Shown: positions 19,437 to 31,279, counted from the stretch's first letter. The stretch: 64,000 bases of DNA from Hydrogenovibrio sp. (GCA_015484555.1 WFMZ01000030.1:18547-82546); one strand, 5' to 3'. The notes: generated by a model from the sequence alone, not told the origin. Translations and numbers: made by a program.

Positions 19437-20676
19437 TCCGAATGCGTTTACTAGCCCAAGAAATTAAACTACTTACTACCAACATATACGCTATGGTTGT
19501 GTAGGTATAAGTAAACAAAGCGCCAAAGAACATCACTATGTACACCCCTCCCATCATGCCAATAGAAACCCAGGCTTGCAAAGGGTCCACCTTTAACCAT
19601 TTAATAAATACAAATAAAGGGTAAAGTAAGAAAACTAACAATGAAATCAAACCAAAGATACCGGAAAGCACCCAATCCATTAAATACTGGTTATGCAATT
19701 GAGTAAAACTTTTCAATAAACTTTTACCCCCCTCTGGAAAACTCAGACTATCGACATAGGGCCATAAGCCATATTCCTTATAATAACCCGGTCCCCAGCC
19801 TAGCAACGGTTTTTTCTTGATAAGATCTACGCCTATTTCTGCCATTTGGTACCTTAGACCCAGTGATGTCATAAGGTTTCCTTTATCTACAGCCTGGTTA
19901 TAATCAGTTACAACCTGTTTTATCGTATCTCTTTGTACCCATGCAGCGCTTGTTACAAGAAGAGCGAACACAACAACAATGGTAATTTTTTGCTTCATTT
20001 CAAGAAACTTTGCATGAAAAAAGGCCCAACCTACAAAACCAAATAAGGTCACAATATACATAACCAAAGGTGTTCTTTTTTTAATCAGCAAGACTAAAAT
20101 CAACCCGACAATAGCCATGAGCCACCAAAACTTTTGATTTGAATTACGACTAGCCAATACCAGTGCAATTGCCGCACCTAAAGGGATGATAAACCCTGTC
20201 GCACCATAATCTGCATAAAGAGAACCTAGCTTATAACTGCTATCGAATATGTCTTGAGCATGAGCAAGCATAGTCGACTCAACAAGCAATATTAATAGAC
20301 CGAGGGAGATAATTGAAAATGCCACTATTTTTAAAGAGAGGCTTTCAAAGCCATGTTTGATTGAAATAAAAAACCAGCCTGATAATAACACAATAAATAA
20401 TGGCGAAGATATCCGCCAAATACCGTCATTGGTATAAGGCATTCTTAATAAAAAGCTCAATAAAAATACACCTGCATAAGCCAATGACACCCAGAGCCAG
20501 CCTTTATCAAAATAGGTTAAAGAAATTTCTTTATGCTGCCTCGACTTGTACCCTAAATAAATATAACAAACAATAAATATCAAAAATGATATTTGAATCA
20601 TAGATTCGATCAATATCGCCACGATGGCCATAAAGGTCATAATGACAAATATATTTCTTTCAGACAGTTTAAACAT
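19417..20676 (-). CDS. O-antigen ligase family protein (WaaL-like)
   Basis: Polytopic membrane protein with periplasmic loop and LGWGPGYYKEYG...LHNQYLMDWVLSGIFGL motif. Confidence 0.85.
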   Translation of the reverse strand: MFKLSERNIFVIMTFMAIVAILIESMIQISFLIFIVCYIYLGYKSRQHKEISLTYFDKGWLWVSLAYAGVFLLSFLLRMPYTNDGIWRISSPLFIVLLSGWFFISIKHGFESLSLKIVAFSIISLGLLILLVESTMLAHAQDIFDSSYKLGSLYADYGATGFIIPLGAAIALVLASRNSNQKFWWLMAIVGLILVLLIKKRTPLVMYIVTLFGFVGWAFFHAKFLEMKQKITIVVVFALLVTSAAWVQRDTIKQVVTDYNQAVDKGNLMTSLGLRYQMAEIGVDLIKKKPLLGWGPGYYKEYGLWPYVDSLSFPEGGKSLLKSFTQLHNQYLMDWVLSGIFGLISLLVFLLYPLFVFIKWLKVDPLQAWVSIGMMGGVYIVMFFGALFTYTYTTIAYMLVVSSLISWASKRIRSAKNNG

Positions 20677-20766
20677 TTTATATATCTCTATTATTTTAAA
20701 ATTTAAATTAACAACCCAGAATATTTTCTAAACCAAAAAAGAATTAAAAACTCTTAGCCCTTTTAG

Positions 20767-21846
20767 TTATAAGAATTTCTTTATCGCATCCAGTACCGTG
20801 TCAGCACCTAGTTCTTTCATACAACGTAAATCATACGGGCACACATCTCTAGAACGATACAAATAACAGGGTGCACAAGACAGGTCATTTTTTATAAGCC
20901 CAATATGCCTAGCATCACCAACAGGAAAGGTTGAACGAACAGGCAAGACATTAAAGATTGCAACTACATTAGGTTTGTTAGCCCCTAAGGCCAAATGAAC
21001 AAACCCTGATTCGGGTCCCATAACAATATCTACCTGAGCTAAAATTGCTGCTGTTTTAGTAACACTATAAGACTGAACTGCAATTGACTCTTGTGACCAG
21101 GTTTTCAATAATTTTTTAGCCTCAACGACTTCATTTGGTGCGACCATCATAATCGGTAACACATTCAGTTCTTGTAAAGCTTGTAGTAATTTAGTCCACC
21201 CTTGGTTCGTCCAACGTCTTTTAGGATCTGTTGAAAAAGGATTAAAAAGAAAAATCTTTTTACCTAGCTGCCTATTTTCTTTGTTCCAATTTTCCGCATA
21301 CTGTTGATCTTGTTGAGAAAACCAATTTTCACGCTCATAAATATTGTTAGGCGAAACCCCTACGGCTCTTAACATATCAAAGATATTTTCTGGACGGTAT
21401 CGAGAAGAAAACTGCTGGTGTAGCTGAACAGTTAATAGTGGAGCAGTACCATCTTCATCATAACCAACACGATTAGGAATGCCAGCCAAGAAAGAGATTA
21501 ATGCAGTTCTTAATGTACCTGAAGCCAAAAAAGTAATATCAAACTTCGCTTCACGCACTTTTTTAATTAGCTTAAAACTTTCTTTTTTATTAAAAAGCCA
21601 TGCTTCATCAATATAGGGACAATTCTGCATTAATCCCAAGGTTAAAGGGCCCACTAAATTGACAATAAAGGCATTTGGGAAAGCCATTCGTAATTCTCTA
21701 AAAAAGGGGGTACTCATCGCTAAACCACCAAGTTGGTCAATGCCCTGAACCAATATTCTATTTACCTGTTTAATATCAAAATCTTTTTTAATATTTAAAC
21801 GCTGATTTGGTTCCAGAAAATTGGCATCTACTTTAATTTGTTTCAT
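20767..21846 (-). CDS. Glycosyltransferase family 9 (heptosyltransferase-like)
   Basis: MGPESGFVHLALGANKPNVVAIF and CAPCYLYRSRDVCPYDLRCMKEL. Confidence 0.87.
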   Translation of the reverse strand: MKQIKVDANFLEPNQRLNIKKDFDIKQVNRILVQGIDQLGGLAMSTPFFRELRMAFPNAFIVNLVGPLTLGLMQNCPYIDEAWLFNKKESFKLIKKVREAKFDITFLASGTLRTALISFLAGIPNRVGYDEDGTAPLLTVQLHQQFSSRYRPENIFDMLRAVGVSPNNIYERENWFSQQDQQYAENWNKENRQLGKKIFLFNPFSTDPKRRWTNQGWTKLLQALQELNVLPIMMVAPNEVVEAKKLLKTWSQESIAVQSYSVTKTAAILAQVDIVMGPESGFVHLALGANKPNVVAIFNVLPVRSTFPVGDARHIGLIKNDLSCAPCYLYRSRDVCPYDLRCMKELGADTVLDAIKKFL

Positions 21847-22969
21847 TATTTACCCTCTTCACAACCACTTCATTAAACTCATTCACCACATTGATATTCA
21901 TTCCCTCAATCATCGTAATAAATTGACACTGATAGGAATCCTGCTTAGATAAAACTGCGAATAATGAGAGATCTGGGCGCAACCATTTGCAAGTTAACAA
22001 GGCCGTACAAACATCCCCTACGACAGCACATTGTTCATCTAATAATGGCAATATAAACTCAGATGCTAATGCCGAGGTAACAACCTTAAAAGCGCCTGCG
22101 TCACAAAGCAAAAAAGGGTCATACTCTTGAACAATAGGGTGATACTTTACCGCTACATTGATGCCGCTTTCAGCTTGAATTCGAATAAATTCTGTTACTT
22201 TCGCTTGGTACCCGGTCATTTTTTCGACATCATGTGGGTGTGCGATAAAAATAAGCAATTCAATATCCTGATACCCTTCCGTATCCTCTCCACACTCGTC
22301 TAGCAGCGCACTACTCAAGGCTAATATACGGCTGTCTGTAAACATCTGCAAAGGTAACTGACAAACAGCTTTTCCTGTCACAATTTCTTTTAAAGCCTGT
22401 TCAGGTTGAAATAAATAAAGCTGCTTTATTTTAGAACTACCGCCCACAAAATAGGGCTCTTCCCACCAGAATCCATAAGATATTTTCTTTAAAAAACTAT
22501 TCAGTTTATCTTTATACCAAACCGACTCTCTACCTTGATAACTATATAAACCATCATCTAAATAACCCCCAACCACGTTAGGAGCACAAGATTTAAGAAT
22601 ATTTAATATATATTGAAATTCAACTCGACGATCACTACCGGTTAGGACATAATTTGGACTAAAGCTTTGTAATAATTGTTTAATTTTAAAAAAATTTTGC
22701 TTACGTTCTGCGAGTTTTTTTATCCCCTTTACGGAACCTGCAAAAATTTGTACTGAAGAAAATGGGGAGCCGATCCAGCGTTGTAAGACCTGATAATAGA
22801 AATTATTCTCTGTTATCTTTTGATCAACCAACCAAAGTTGTTTTTCACCTGCCTCACTCGCCATTAAAGCGTGAGTACAAGCCACTAATATATTCAAAGG
22901 CGTTGAAACAACATACAAAATAGTCTTTTCTTTAAACTCTTTACCCGAACAGGCTTGGAAATTATTCAT
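21833..22969 (-). CDS. Putative LPS glycosyltransferase (sialyl-/polysialyltransferase-like fold)
   Basis: LYVVSTPLNILVACTHAL N-terminus, GGYLDDGLYSYQGR and VKYHP motifs; overlaps GT9 genes. Confidence 0.45.
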   Translation of the reverse strand: MNNFQACSGKEFKEKTILYVVSTPLNILVACTHALMASEAGEKQLWLVDQKITENNFYYQVLQRWIGSPFSSVQIFAGSVKGIKKLAERKQNFFKIKQLLQSFSPNYVLTGSDRRVEFQYILNILKSCAPNVVGGYLDDGLYSYQGRESVWYKDKLNSFLKKISYGFWWEEPYFVGGSSKIKQLYLFQPEQALKEIVTGKAVCQLPLQMFTDSRILALSSALLDECGEDTEGYQDIELLIFIAHPHDVEKMTGYQAKVTEFIRIQAESGINVAVKYHPIVQEYDPFLLCDAGAFKVVTSALASEFILPLLDEQCAVVGDVCTALLTCKWLRPDLSLFAVLSKQDSYQCQFITMIEGMNINVVNEFNEVVVKRVNNETN

Positions 22970-23985
22970 TTACATAACAACCTATAAACAGCCGCCACGC
23001 TTAAACATTGCAAAGACTGCTTTTTTTGCTCTTTACTGGTAAATTCTTTAATATAATCTTGTGCCAAAGGAGACGCCAGTTGAGTTACCTTGTTTCCTTT
23101 TGCCCCTACTTTTTTAGGATCTGTGACCCGATAGAGTACAACCATCGGCACATCAAGTGCGGCTGCGACGTGAGATAAACCCGTATCAACCGACACCACA
23201 AAACTAGCATACTTTAAACAAATAGCCACTTCATTTAAACTCATTTTGTTTTCAGGTACCCACCCCTGGCGATTTTTGCCTTTCAAACGTTCTGAACGTG
23301 CCTTTTCTTCCGCATTTCCCCAAGGGTACACAATGGTTAACCTACCTTCATATTGTTGTTGAAGTTGCTCTGCCAGCAAAACCCAATGTTCTTCTGGCCA
23401 ATATTTGGTTGGCCAGGTTGTGCCGTGTAAAAATACGGCATAAGGCTGTTGGATATTAGCTAACGGTTGCCAGCTATCCGTTGCTAAACCATATTGAATA
23501 TGTTCTTCTTCCTGTGCTTTATTAAGCGGATAACCAAGCACTTTTGCAAACAATTCTCTTAAGCGCCAAATAGCGTGTTGCTGCTTATCTACTTTTATTT
23601 TTCGAGTATAAAATAAAGACGCTAAGGGTTCGCGTGCGCTACTCCAATCTAGTCCGGCTTTAACATTGGCATTTATTTTTCGCACCACCCAGGCACTTTT
23701 TAGTAAGCCTTGTGCATCAATCACTAAATCGTACTGTTGCTCATTAATAGCTTGAAAAAAAGTTCGAATGGCTTTTCGAGAACGAAAAGGATGTTTACGC
23801 CATGCTCTTAACTCAATTGGCCAAACAGTCTTAACGGCTGGATGCCAAGTGGGAATTTCTGCGAAGTCTTTTTCTACTACCCAGTCCACTTGCAAATTAG
23901 GGATGCGTTGCATAGCATCACTCAACGCTGGAAAGGTATGAAACACATCTCCCATTGAGGACATTTTGATCAGCAAAACTTTCAT
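22966..23985 (-). CDS. waaC: Lipopolysaccharide heptosyltransferase I
   Basis: MKVLLIKMSSMGDVFHTFPALSDA, LHGTTWPTKYWPEEHW, VSVDTGLSHVAAALDVP; contains one copy of the dispersed repeat. Confidence 0.9.
   Translation of the reverse strand: MKVLLIKMSSMGDVFHTFPALSDAMQRIPNLQVDWVVEKDFAEIPTWHPAVKTVWPIELRAWRKHPFRSRKAIRTFFQAINEQQYDLVIDAQGLLKSAWVVRKINANVKAGLDWSSAREPLASLFYTRKIKVDKQQHAIWRLRELFAKVLGYPLNKAQEEEHIQYGLATDSWQPLANIQQPYAVFLHGTTWPTKYWPEEHWVLLAEQLQQQYEGRLTIVYPWGNAEEKARSERLKGKNRQGWVPENKMSLNEVAICLKYASFVVSVDTGLSHVAAALDVPMVVLYRVTDPKKVGAKGNKVTQLASPLAQDYIKEFTSKEQKKQSLQCLSVAAVYRLLCK
23258..23279 (-). repeat. Dispersed repeat copy inside the waaC coding sequence
   Basis: tacccacccctggcgatttttgc; coding strand GCAAAAATCGCCAGGGGTGGGTA = KNRQGWV. 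Confidence 0.93.
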
Positions 23986-23988
23986 TAT

Positions 23989-24957
23989 TTATTTTTTAAA
24001 ATTCAATGTATGAGGATTTTCAGTTAGCCATTGAAGGTATTTTTGGACACCCTCTGCGACAGTGTGAAATGGTTGCTCATAGCCTGCCTTTCGTAACAAG
24101 CCATTATCTGCCTGTGTAAAGCTTTGATAAGCACCCTTTAAAGATTCAGGGAACGGAATGTATTCTATTTCCCCTTTTTTATGAAACTGAATTACTGCAT
24201 CAGCAATATTTTGAAAAGGTTCCGCCGCTGCTGGCCCTAGATTAAAAATACCCGATTTTTCAGGGTGATCCATAAACCATAGATTAACCTTAACCACATC
24301 TTCAATATAGACAAAATCTCTGGTTTGTTGACCCGCTTCATAACCATCATAAGGGCCAAATAACTTTAACTTCTCTCCCGCTAAAATTTGGTTATGCAAT
24401 TTAAAGGCCACGCTGGCCATATCGCCTTTGTGCTGTTCTCTTGGACCATAGACATTAAAATATCTAAACCCAACTATTTGGCTTTCTGCTTCTGGCAAAA
24501 TTTGACGGACATATTGATCAAACTGGAACTTAGAAAAACCATAAACGTTTAACGGCTTTTCATATTGACGTTCTTCAACAAAAGTAGGGCCATCGCCATA
24601 GGTTGCGGCAGAAGATGCATATAAAAAAGGGATTTTTCGACGCAGACAGTAGTCCAATAGGTCTTTAGAATATTCATAATTATTATTCATCACAAACTTG
24701 CCGTCCCACTCAGTGGTGGCAGAACAAGCACCTTCATGAAAGATACAGTCTATTTTTGGCAGGCCTTCTTCTGCAAAAATACGAGATTGAAAGTCATCTT
24801 TATCTAGGTAATCTGCAAAATCACAATCCGCTAAGTTAATGAACTTTTTGCCATTTTTTAGGTTGTCGACCACCAATATGTCAGTGCGCCCTTGTGCATT
24901 CAGGGCTTTCACTATATTAGAGCCTATAAAGCCTGCACCACCTGTAACAACAATCAT
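23989..24957 (-). CDS. hldD: ADP-L-glycero-D-manno-heptose-6-epimerase
   Basis: [57 protein letters not shown]. Confidence 0.95.
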   Translation of the reverse strand: MIVVTGGAGFIGSNIVKALNAQGRTDILVVDNLKNGKKFINLADCDFADYLDKDDFQSRIFAEEGLPKIDCIFHEGACSATTEWDGKFVMNNNYEYSKDLLDYCLRRKIPFLYASSAATYGDGPTFVEERQYEKPLNVYGFSKFQFDQYVRQILPEAESQIVGFRYFNVYGPREQHKGDMASVAFKLHNQILAGEKLKLFGPYDGYEAGQQTRDFVYIEDVVKVNLWFMDHPEKSGIFNLGPAAAEPFQNIADAVIQFHKKGEIEYIPFPESLKGAYQSFTQADNGLLRKAGYEQPFHTVAEGVQKYLQWLTENPHTLNFKK

Positions 24958-25070
24958 CTTAGCCCCTAACTTTAGTATATTAAAGGCTAGATTTTAGCAT
25001 TATTCCTGAATAATTTTCATAAAAAAGGTAAAATCAGGCGTTGTTAACAAATTACAGGCAAAGCCAAAAA

Positions 25071-25733
25071 ATGGAAAGACTCAATACAAAATCAGGCCGA
25101 TTCATCGCTCACCTACAAGCTTGGTTTATTGACCATGAAATTCTTAGAGTTTTATTCCGTAATTTTTACGCGCTTTCTGCTGATGCTTATCGCAGCAACC
25201 ATCCTTCTCCTCGTTTTATCAAAAAACTAAAAAAAGAAGTCGGCTTAAACACCATTATCAGCATGAGAAGAGCTGACAAAACGGGACAGTATCGCCTAGA
25301 AAAAGAAGCCTGTGATAATTTGGGCATTACTTTGGTTCACCTAACCATGTCATCGAGAAGCTTTCCTGATGTTGAGAATATTTTAAAGGCAAAAGAAATT
25401 CTGGAAACCGCTACCTACCCTATTTTAATCCATTGTAAATCAGGGGCAGACAGGGCGGGGTTAATGAGTGTTTTCTACAAACACTTCATTTTAAAGCAAC
25501 CAATTAAACAAGCCTTATCAGAACTCAGCATGAAGTACGGTCACTTTCGCTGGGCAGACACGGGCAAGCTAGACTATTTCTTTGATGATTTCCTACAGTT
25601 TGAATCACAACACCCTGAAATTACTTTTTTAGACTGGGTAGAAAATCATTACAACAAAACTGATTTAGATCAAAGCTTTAAAGCCGAAGGCTGGGCAAAC
25701 ATTGTTGTTAACAAAATTTTACATCGCGAGTGA
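25071..25733 (+). CDS. Dual-specificity/tyrosine phosphatase-like protein
   Basis: ILIHCKSGADRAGLMSVFY phosphatase P-loop (HCxxGxxRxG); adjacent to msbA and LpxL-like genes. Confidence 0.75.
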   Translation: MERLNTKSGRFIAHLQAWFIDHEILRVLFRNFYALSADAYRSNHPSPRFIKKLKKEVGLNTIISMRRADKTGQYRLEKEACDNLGITLVHLTMSSRSFPDVENILKAKEILETATYPILIHCKSGADRAGLMSVFYKHFILKQPIKQALSELSMKYGHFRWADTGKLDYFFDDFLQFESQHPEITFLDWVENHYNKTDLDQSFKAEGWANIVVNKILHRE

Positions 25734-25741
25734 TCTTTTAA

Positions 25742-27499
25742 ATGTTAGATAAAAAATCCATTCAACTTTACCGCCGCTTATTGCGTTATATCTACCCTTA
25801 TAAAACAGCCATTGCAACTGCATTGGTGATGATTGTTATCATCGCCACCATGGAGCCGATGGCTGCAGCCATTTTAGGGCAACTGATTGACAAGAGTTTG
25901 ATCGAAAAAGACCCTAGCACCTTTATGCTATTACCCGCTCTATTAGCCGCTGTTTTTGTTGTTAAAGGTATTGCTGAATATTTCAGTACCGTACTTAGCA
26001 CTTGGATTGCCGAAAAAGCCATCCTAAATATTCGCGGCGACCTTTACCGAAAAATACTGCATTTGCCACAAACAGACTATAACGAAACCTCTACCGGCAT
26101 ACTCATGTCTAAAATCACCTACGATGTTCAGCAAACGGGTACGGCACTATCTGAAGCATGGATTATTATCATTCGTGACTCTTTAATCATCTTAGCCTTG
26201 TTAGCCACACTTATTTACTATTCATGGCAATTAACTTTGGTGATGCTGGTAGTGGGTCCTATTGTTGCCTTCTTTATCGACCAAGCTAGTAAGCTAATGC
26301 GAGCTTCCAGCACCAACATGCAACAAGACATGGGCACCTTAACTCACCGCTTAGAAGAAGGTATTAAAGGTATTCGCGATGTAAAAATTTATGGCGCAGA
26401 AAACTATGAACAAAATCGCTTCCATGAGGCCGCTGAATCTTTAAGACAAAATACAATGAAGGTAGTTAAGGTCTCTGCCTTAAATGTGCCGTTGGTACAA
26501 GTCTTAGCAGCTATTGCACTGTCTATCGTGGTCTATATCGCTATACAGATGGTAAACAAAGGTGAAATGTCACCAGGGGACTTAATTACCTATGTGACAG
26601 CGATGGGACTTATCTTTGAACCTATTCGTCGCATTACCAATATCAACCAAACTATCCAAAAAGGGCTGGCAGCAGCGGAAAGTATATTTGCCATGCTAGA
26701 CAAGGGCAATGAACCTAACCCTGGCTCACGCGCTTTGACAAATTTTAAAGGCGGGATTCAGTTTAAAAATGTTGATTTCAGCTACCCAAACAGCAATAGC
26801 AGTGCTTTAACTAACTTTAACTTAAGTATCCCCGCCCATAAAACGACCGCATTAGTTGGAGAATCTGGTAGCGGAAAAACAACCATTGCCAACTTAACCG
26901 CACAGTTTTACCGCCCTTGTGCTGGCTCAATTCATTTTGATAAAATGGATACCCAAGATATTGAGCTGAATAATTTAAGAGAACAAATTGCTTATGTTGG
27001 GCAAGACATCGTTTTATTTAATGACACGCTTGCTGCAAATATTGCCTATGGCCAAACACAATACAATACGAAAGAGATTCAAGCCGCAGCCGAATCAGCC
27101 CACGCGTGGGACTTTATCTCCGCCCTACCAGAGGGGCTTGATACTATTATTGGTGACAATGGTACTTTACTTTCCGGCGGACAACGCCAACGGATTGCCA
27201 TTGCTCGAGCCTTTTTAAAAAATGCACCGATCTTAATCATGGATGAAGCCACTTCTGCATTAGACAACCAGAGTGAACATAAAATTCAGCTTGCCATACA
27301 AGCACTACAAAAAGATAAGACCGTTCTCATCATTGCTCACCGTCTCTCAACCATTGAAAAATCAGATAACATTATTGTCATGCAACAAGGTCAAGTTTTA
27401 GAACAAGGTGCTCATGTCAGTTTACTCGCACTGAAAGGTGCCTATTACCAGCTATATAACCAGCACACGCAATCTGGCACAATACCAAACCATGAATAA
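25742..27499 (+). CDS. msbA: Lipid A export ABC transporter permease/ATP-binding protein (MsbA-like)
   Basis: ABC exporter TMD plus [39 protein letters not shown]. Confidence 0.87.
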   Translation: MLDKKSIQLYRRLLRYIYPYKTAIATALVMIVIIATMEPMAAAILGQLIDKSLIEKDPSTFMLLPALLAAVFVVKGIAEYFSTVLSTWIAEKAILNIRGDLYRKILHLPQTDYNETSTGILMSKITYDVQQTGTALSEAWIIIIRDSLIILALLATLIYYSWQLTLVMLVVGPIVAFFIDQASKLMRASSTNMQQDMGTLTHRLEEGIKGIRDVKIYGAENYEQNRFHEAAESLRQNTMKVVKVSALNVPLVQVLAAIALSIVVYIAIQMVNKGEMSPGDLITYVTAMGLIFEPIRRITNINQTIQKGLAAAESIFAMLDKGNEPNPGSRALTNFKGGIQFKNVDFSYPNSNSSALTNFNLSIPAHKTTALVGESGSGKTTIANLTAQFYRPCAGSIHFDKMDTQDIELNNLREQIAYVGQDIVLFNDTLAANIAYGQTQYNTKEIQAAAESAHAWDFISALPEGLDTIIGDNGTLLSGGQRQRIAIARAFLKNAPILIMDEATSALDNQSEHKIQLAIQALQKDKTVLIIAHRLSTIEKSDNIIVMQQGQVLEQGAHVSLLALKGAYYQLYNQHTQSGTIPNHE

Positions 27500-28406
27500 T
27501 TCATTTCAAAAACAGTTTTTATGCCCTAGATACTGGGGGATTTGGCTGTTATTTTCACTATTAAAACCTTTTGCCTACCTACCTTATACTTGGAATAAGG
27601 CTATTGGAAAAGGGCTTGGAAATCTACTTTTCATACTTGCTACACGCCGTAAAAAAATTGCGCTTGCGAATATAAAAATTGCTTTCCCTGATAATTCTGA
27701 ACAACAAAATAAGTTACTTGCCAAACAACACTTTCAGGCATTAGGCTTTAGTCTATTTGAAGAAAGTATGGTCAACAGAATCAAAGATAAAAACCCTTCC
27801 CAAGTCAACTTTAGTAAACGTATTAAAATCAATGGCATTGAAAACCTACAGCATGACAATGAAACCGGATTAATTATTATTATTCCCCACTTTACAACCA
27901 TTAATGTGACCGGCTACGCGCTTTCTCTTGCCTTAGCTTGCCGAGCCATCTATCGAAAGCATGATATGGCTTTAATGGACTATTTGATACTAAAGGGTAG
28001 AACCATTCAATCTGAAGATGGCCGCCAAGCGAATCCTATTGCCAACACGGAAACCCGTCAAATCGTCAAAACGCTTAGACAGGGTGGTAACATTCTTATT
28101 TTACCAGACCAACGCTATCGAGCTAAAGGGAGTATTCAAGTACCTTTTTTTGGGCAAAAAGTACCAAGTAACCCAGGAGTCAACAAGTTAAGTAAATTAG
28201 GAAAGGCAAAAGTGGTTGTTTGCTTTACTCGACAAGAAAAAGGACATTACTCGCTTAACATATCCACACCCTTAGAGAATTTTCCAAGTGGTGATGACTT
28301 ACAAGATACCCAAAGACTACACAAGCTATACGAGCAAGAAATCAGACAAAACCCTAGTCAGTACCTTTGGGTGCATGACCGCTGGGACATCAAAGATCAT
28401 CTCTAA
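27492..28406 (+). CDS. Lysophospholipid/lipid A acyltransferase family protein (LpxL/HtrB-like)
   Basis: [16 protein letters not shown] variant HX4D-like region, [16 protein letters not shown]-terminus. Confidence 0.8.
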   Translation: MNNSFQKQFLCPRYWGIWLLFSLLKPFAYLPYTWNKAIGKGLGNLLFILATRRKKIALANIKIAFPDNSEQQNKLLAKQHFQALGFSLFEESMVNRIKDKNPSQVNFSKRIKINGIENLQHDNETGLIIIIPHFTTINVTGYALSLALACRAIYRKHDMALMDYLILKGRTIQSEDGRQANPIANTETRQIVKTLRQGGNILILPDQRYRAKGSIQVPFFGQKVPSNPGVNKLSKLGKAKVVVCFTRQEKGHYSLNISTPLENFPSGDDLQDTQRLHKLYEQEIRQNPSQYLWVHDRWDIKDHL

Positions 28407-28489
28407 CTATTCCCAAGGACAAACCCCTCTTGTCATGCTATAATTACTAGTTGGATATAAAATTTTTAATAAACGAATACGGAAAATTT

Positions 28490-31279
28490 ATGGCTAAGGA
28501 ACTGCGCGACAAACAACTTAGATCTCGAGTAAAACTACTGGGGACTTTGTTAGGAAAAGTCATTGAAGAACAGGTTGGAAAATCTATTTTAGATGCGGTT
28601 GAAAAACTCCGACAGGGGTATATCCAGCTTCATGAACAGAATGACCCTGAACTTAGAAAAGAGCTTCAAGATTTTATTGATGCGCAAACGCCAGACGATC
28701 TATCTTTAATTATTCGTGCTTTCAACCTTTATTTCAGCCTCGTTAATCTGGCCGAAGAAGAGCACCAATTCCATGAGCGTCAAAGCCAGCTTCGTTCAGA
28801 TGGCCCGCTTTGGATGGGTTCAGTTTTAAATACCATTGGCGACTTCAAAAAAGAAGGCCTATCTGCCGATGAAGTGCAAACCATTATCAATGAACTTGAA
28901 TATGTCCCCGTTTTCACGGCTCACCCAACTGAATCAAAGCGTCGTGCTGTCATGGACAACCTTCGCAAAATATTCTTAACACTGGGCGACTATAACGAAG
29001 CAGAAACTTATAAGAATCCCTACGCGCAAGAAGAAGTGATTAAGAAACTACAATATCAGCTTCAAATCTTGTGGAAAACCGATGAAGTTCGCCGTACTAA
29101 GCCGACGGTTCAAGATGAAATTCGTAATGGTATCTACCACTTTCGCCAGTCTTTATTTACTGCCGTACCACAAACATACCGCTACATGGAACGTGCGCTA
29201 GCACGTTATTATCCAAATGCAGACATTCAAACACCAGAATTCTTAACATTTGGCTCCTGGATTGGTGGTGACAGAGATGGTAACCCTTTTGTTACCCATG
29301 AAACCACGGTTAATGCATTATTAATGCAAACTCGTGCTGTTTTATATGAGTATGAGCAGCGTGTATTTCAGTTAAGCAATCAACTCACTCAGTCTGTATT
29401 TATTGCTAACATTAGCCAAGAAGTACTGAATAAAGCAACAATTATTGATAGTGAATTTCAAGAAATGGTTTTCCACCGTCGTTCAGAACGACATAAAGAT
29501 GAACCTTATCGTCGTTTCTTATCGCTTATTCGCGGCCGTCTGCAATTAAATTTAAAATATGTCGAAGACCAGTTAAATGGTGTTGCTACAGATAAATCTC
29601 CATTTAGTTACTCATCTGAAGATGACTTTCTAGAAGACCTTGAGCTTATTTACACCTCTCTATGCAGTCATGGCGATGAAATTGTGGCAGATGCTGATTT
29701 AAAAGATTTAATTCGTTTGGTTAAAACCTTTGGTTTCTACCTAATGCGCTTGGATATTCGTCAAGAATCAAACGTACACTGTGATGCAGTAAGCGACTTA
29801 CTGTCTTACCTAGATATTGACTACAACAGCCTATCAGAACCAGAGAAACTAGACTGTTTAGCCGCACAAATTACGGCACCTACCATCATTGATACCTCTC
29901 ACTTAAACCTAGAGCCAATGACAGTTGAAGTACTTGAAGTTTTCCACGTAATGAAAAAAATGCGTGCCGAAATTAGCCCCAAAGCCTTTAACAACTACGT
30001 TATTTCCATGACACACGAAGCTAGCCACGTTATGGAAGTACTTTTCCTTGCTCACCAAGCTGGGCTTGCAGGTTACAACGCTGGCCAACCTTATTGTGAT
30101 ATTCGTGTTTCCCCTTTATTTGAAACCATTATTGACCTAGAACATATTGTGCCAGTGACTTCTGCTTTGTTTGACAACAAAACTTACATGGAGTTGCTCG
30201 CTGCCTCAGGCAACATGCAAGAAATTATGTTGGGTTATTCAGATTCAGCCAAAGATGGTGGCAACCTGTCTTCTTCTTGGACGCTGTATCAAGCACAGCA
30301 ACAAATTATGGCTTTGGCCGATGAATATGATATTGACTGTCGTTTATTCCACGGTCGTGGTGGAACAGTTGGCCGTGGCGGCGGCCCTACTCACAATGCT
30401 ATTTTGTCACAGCCTACCGGTACGGTACGTGGCAAAATTAAGTTTACAGAGCAGGGAGAAGTCTTGTCGTTTAAGTACAGCAATGCTGAAACAGCCATGT
30501 ACGAACTATCGTTAGGTGTCACAGGCCTAATGAAGGCTTCTAAATGCCTTGTGCGTAAGCAAGAAGCTGACAAACCTGAATACTTAAGCGCCATGCAAGA
30601 ACTTGCGAAAGAAGGTGAAAATTCCTTCCGTGAATTAACCGATGATACCCCAGGGTTCTTCGATTTCTTCTATGCGGCAACGCCGGTAAATGAGATTGGT
30701 TTATTAAATATTGGTTCAAGACCTTCTCACCGTAAAAAAGGGAATTTATCTAAATCCTCTATTCGTGCGATTCCTTGGATATTTGGTTGGGCACAAGCCC
30801 GCCTAACCTTCCCCGCATGGTACGGAACGGGAGAAGCGTTCAGTAACTGGATCCATGCCAAATCTGATGCACAGCTGAAAGAAATGTATGAAAACTGGCC
30901 TTTCTTTAGAGGGCTCGTCAGCAACATTCAGATGGCTTTATTCAAAACCGAACTGTCCATTGGCAAAGGTTATAGTGCTATTGCAGATGACCAGGAAACT
31001 GCCCAGAAAATTTACAGCATGATTGCGGCTGAACATAAACGCACCGTAGACTGTAATCTTCAAATCAGTGGTAATGAGTACCTAATGGCTGACACACCAC
31101 AACTGGCATTATCGCTACAACGACGTGAACCTTATTTAGAGCCTTTGAATAACATTCAAATCTCTATCTTAAAGCACTATAAGAATGAATCTTTATCGGA
31201 AGAAGAGAGAGACATTTGGTTAGCACCGTTACTGAACAGCATTAATGCTATTGCAGCAGGCATGAGAAACACTGGTTAA
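28490..31279 (+). CDS. ppc: Phosphoenolpyruvate carboxylase
   Basis: VFTAHPTESKRR, GSWIGGDRDGNPFVT, LFHGRGGTVGRGGGPTHNAI, NTG C-terminus. Confidence 0.97.
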   Translation: MAKELRDKQLRSRVKLLGTLLGKVIEEQVGKSILDAVEKLRQGYIQLHEQNDPELRKELQDFIDAQTPDDLSLIIRAFNLYFSLVNLAEEEHQFHERQSQLRSDGPLWMGSVLNTIGDFKKEGLSADEVQTIINELEYVPVFTAHPTESKRRAVMDNLRKIFLTLGDYNEAETYKNPYAQEEVIKKLQYQLQILWKTDEVRRTKPTVQDEIRNGIYHFRQSLFTAVPQTYRYMERALARYYPNADIQTPEFLTFGSWIGGDRDGNPFVTHETTVNALLMQTRAVLYEYEQRVFQLSNQLTQSVFIANISQEVLNKATIIDSEFQEMVFHRRSERHKDEPYRRFLSLIRGRLQLNLKYVEDQLNGVATDKSPFSYSSEDDFLEDLELIYTSLCSHGDEIVADADLKDLIRLVKTFGFYLMRLDIRQESNVHCDAVSDLLSYLDIDYNSLSEPEKLDCLAAQITAPTIIDTSHLNLEPMTVEVLEVFHVMKKMRAEISPKAFNNYVISMTHEASHVMEVLFLAHQAGLAGYNAGQPYCDIRVSPLFETIIDLEHIVPVTSALFDNKTYMELLAASGNMQEIMLGYSDSAKDGGNLSSSWTLYQAQQQIMALADEYDIDCRLFHGRGGTVGRGGGPTHNAILSQPTGTVRGKIKFTEQGEVLSFKYSNAETAMYELSLGVTGLMKASKCLVRKQEADKPEYLSAMQELAKEGENSFRELTDDTPGFFDFFYAATPVNEIGLLNIGSRPSHRKKGNLSKSSIRAIPWIFGWAQARLTFPAWYGTGEAFSNWIHAKSDAQLKEMYENWPFFRGLVSNIQMALFKTELSIGKGYSAIADDQETAQKIYSMIAAEHKRTVDCNLQISGNEYLMADTPQLALSLQRREPYLEPLNNIQISILKHYKNESLSEEERDIWLAPLLNSINAIAAGMRNTG

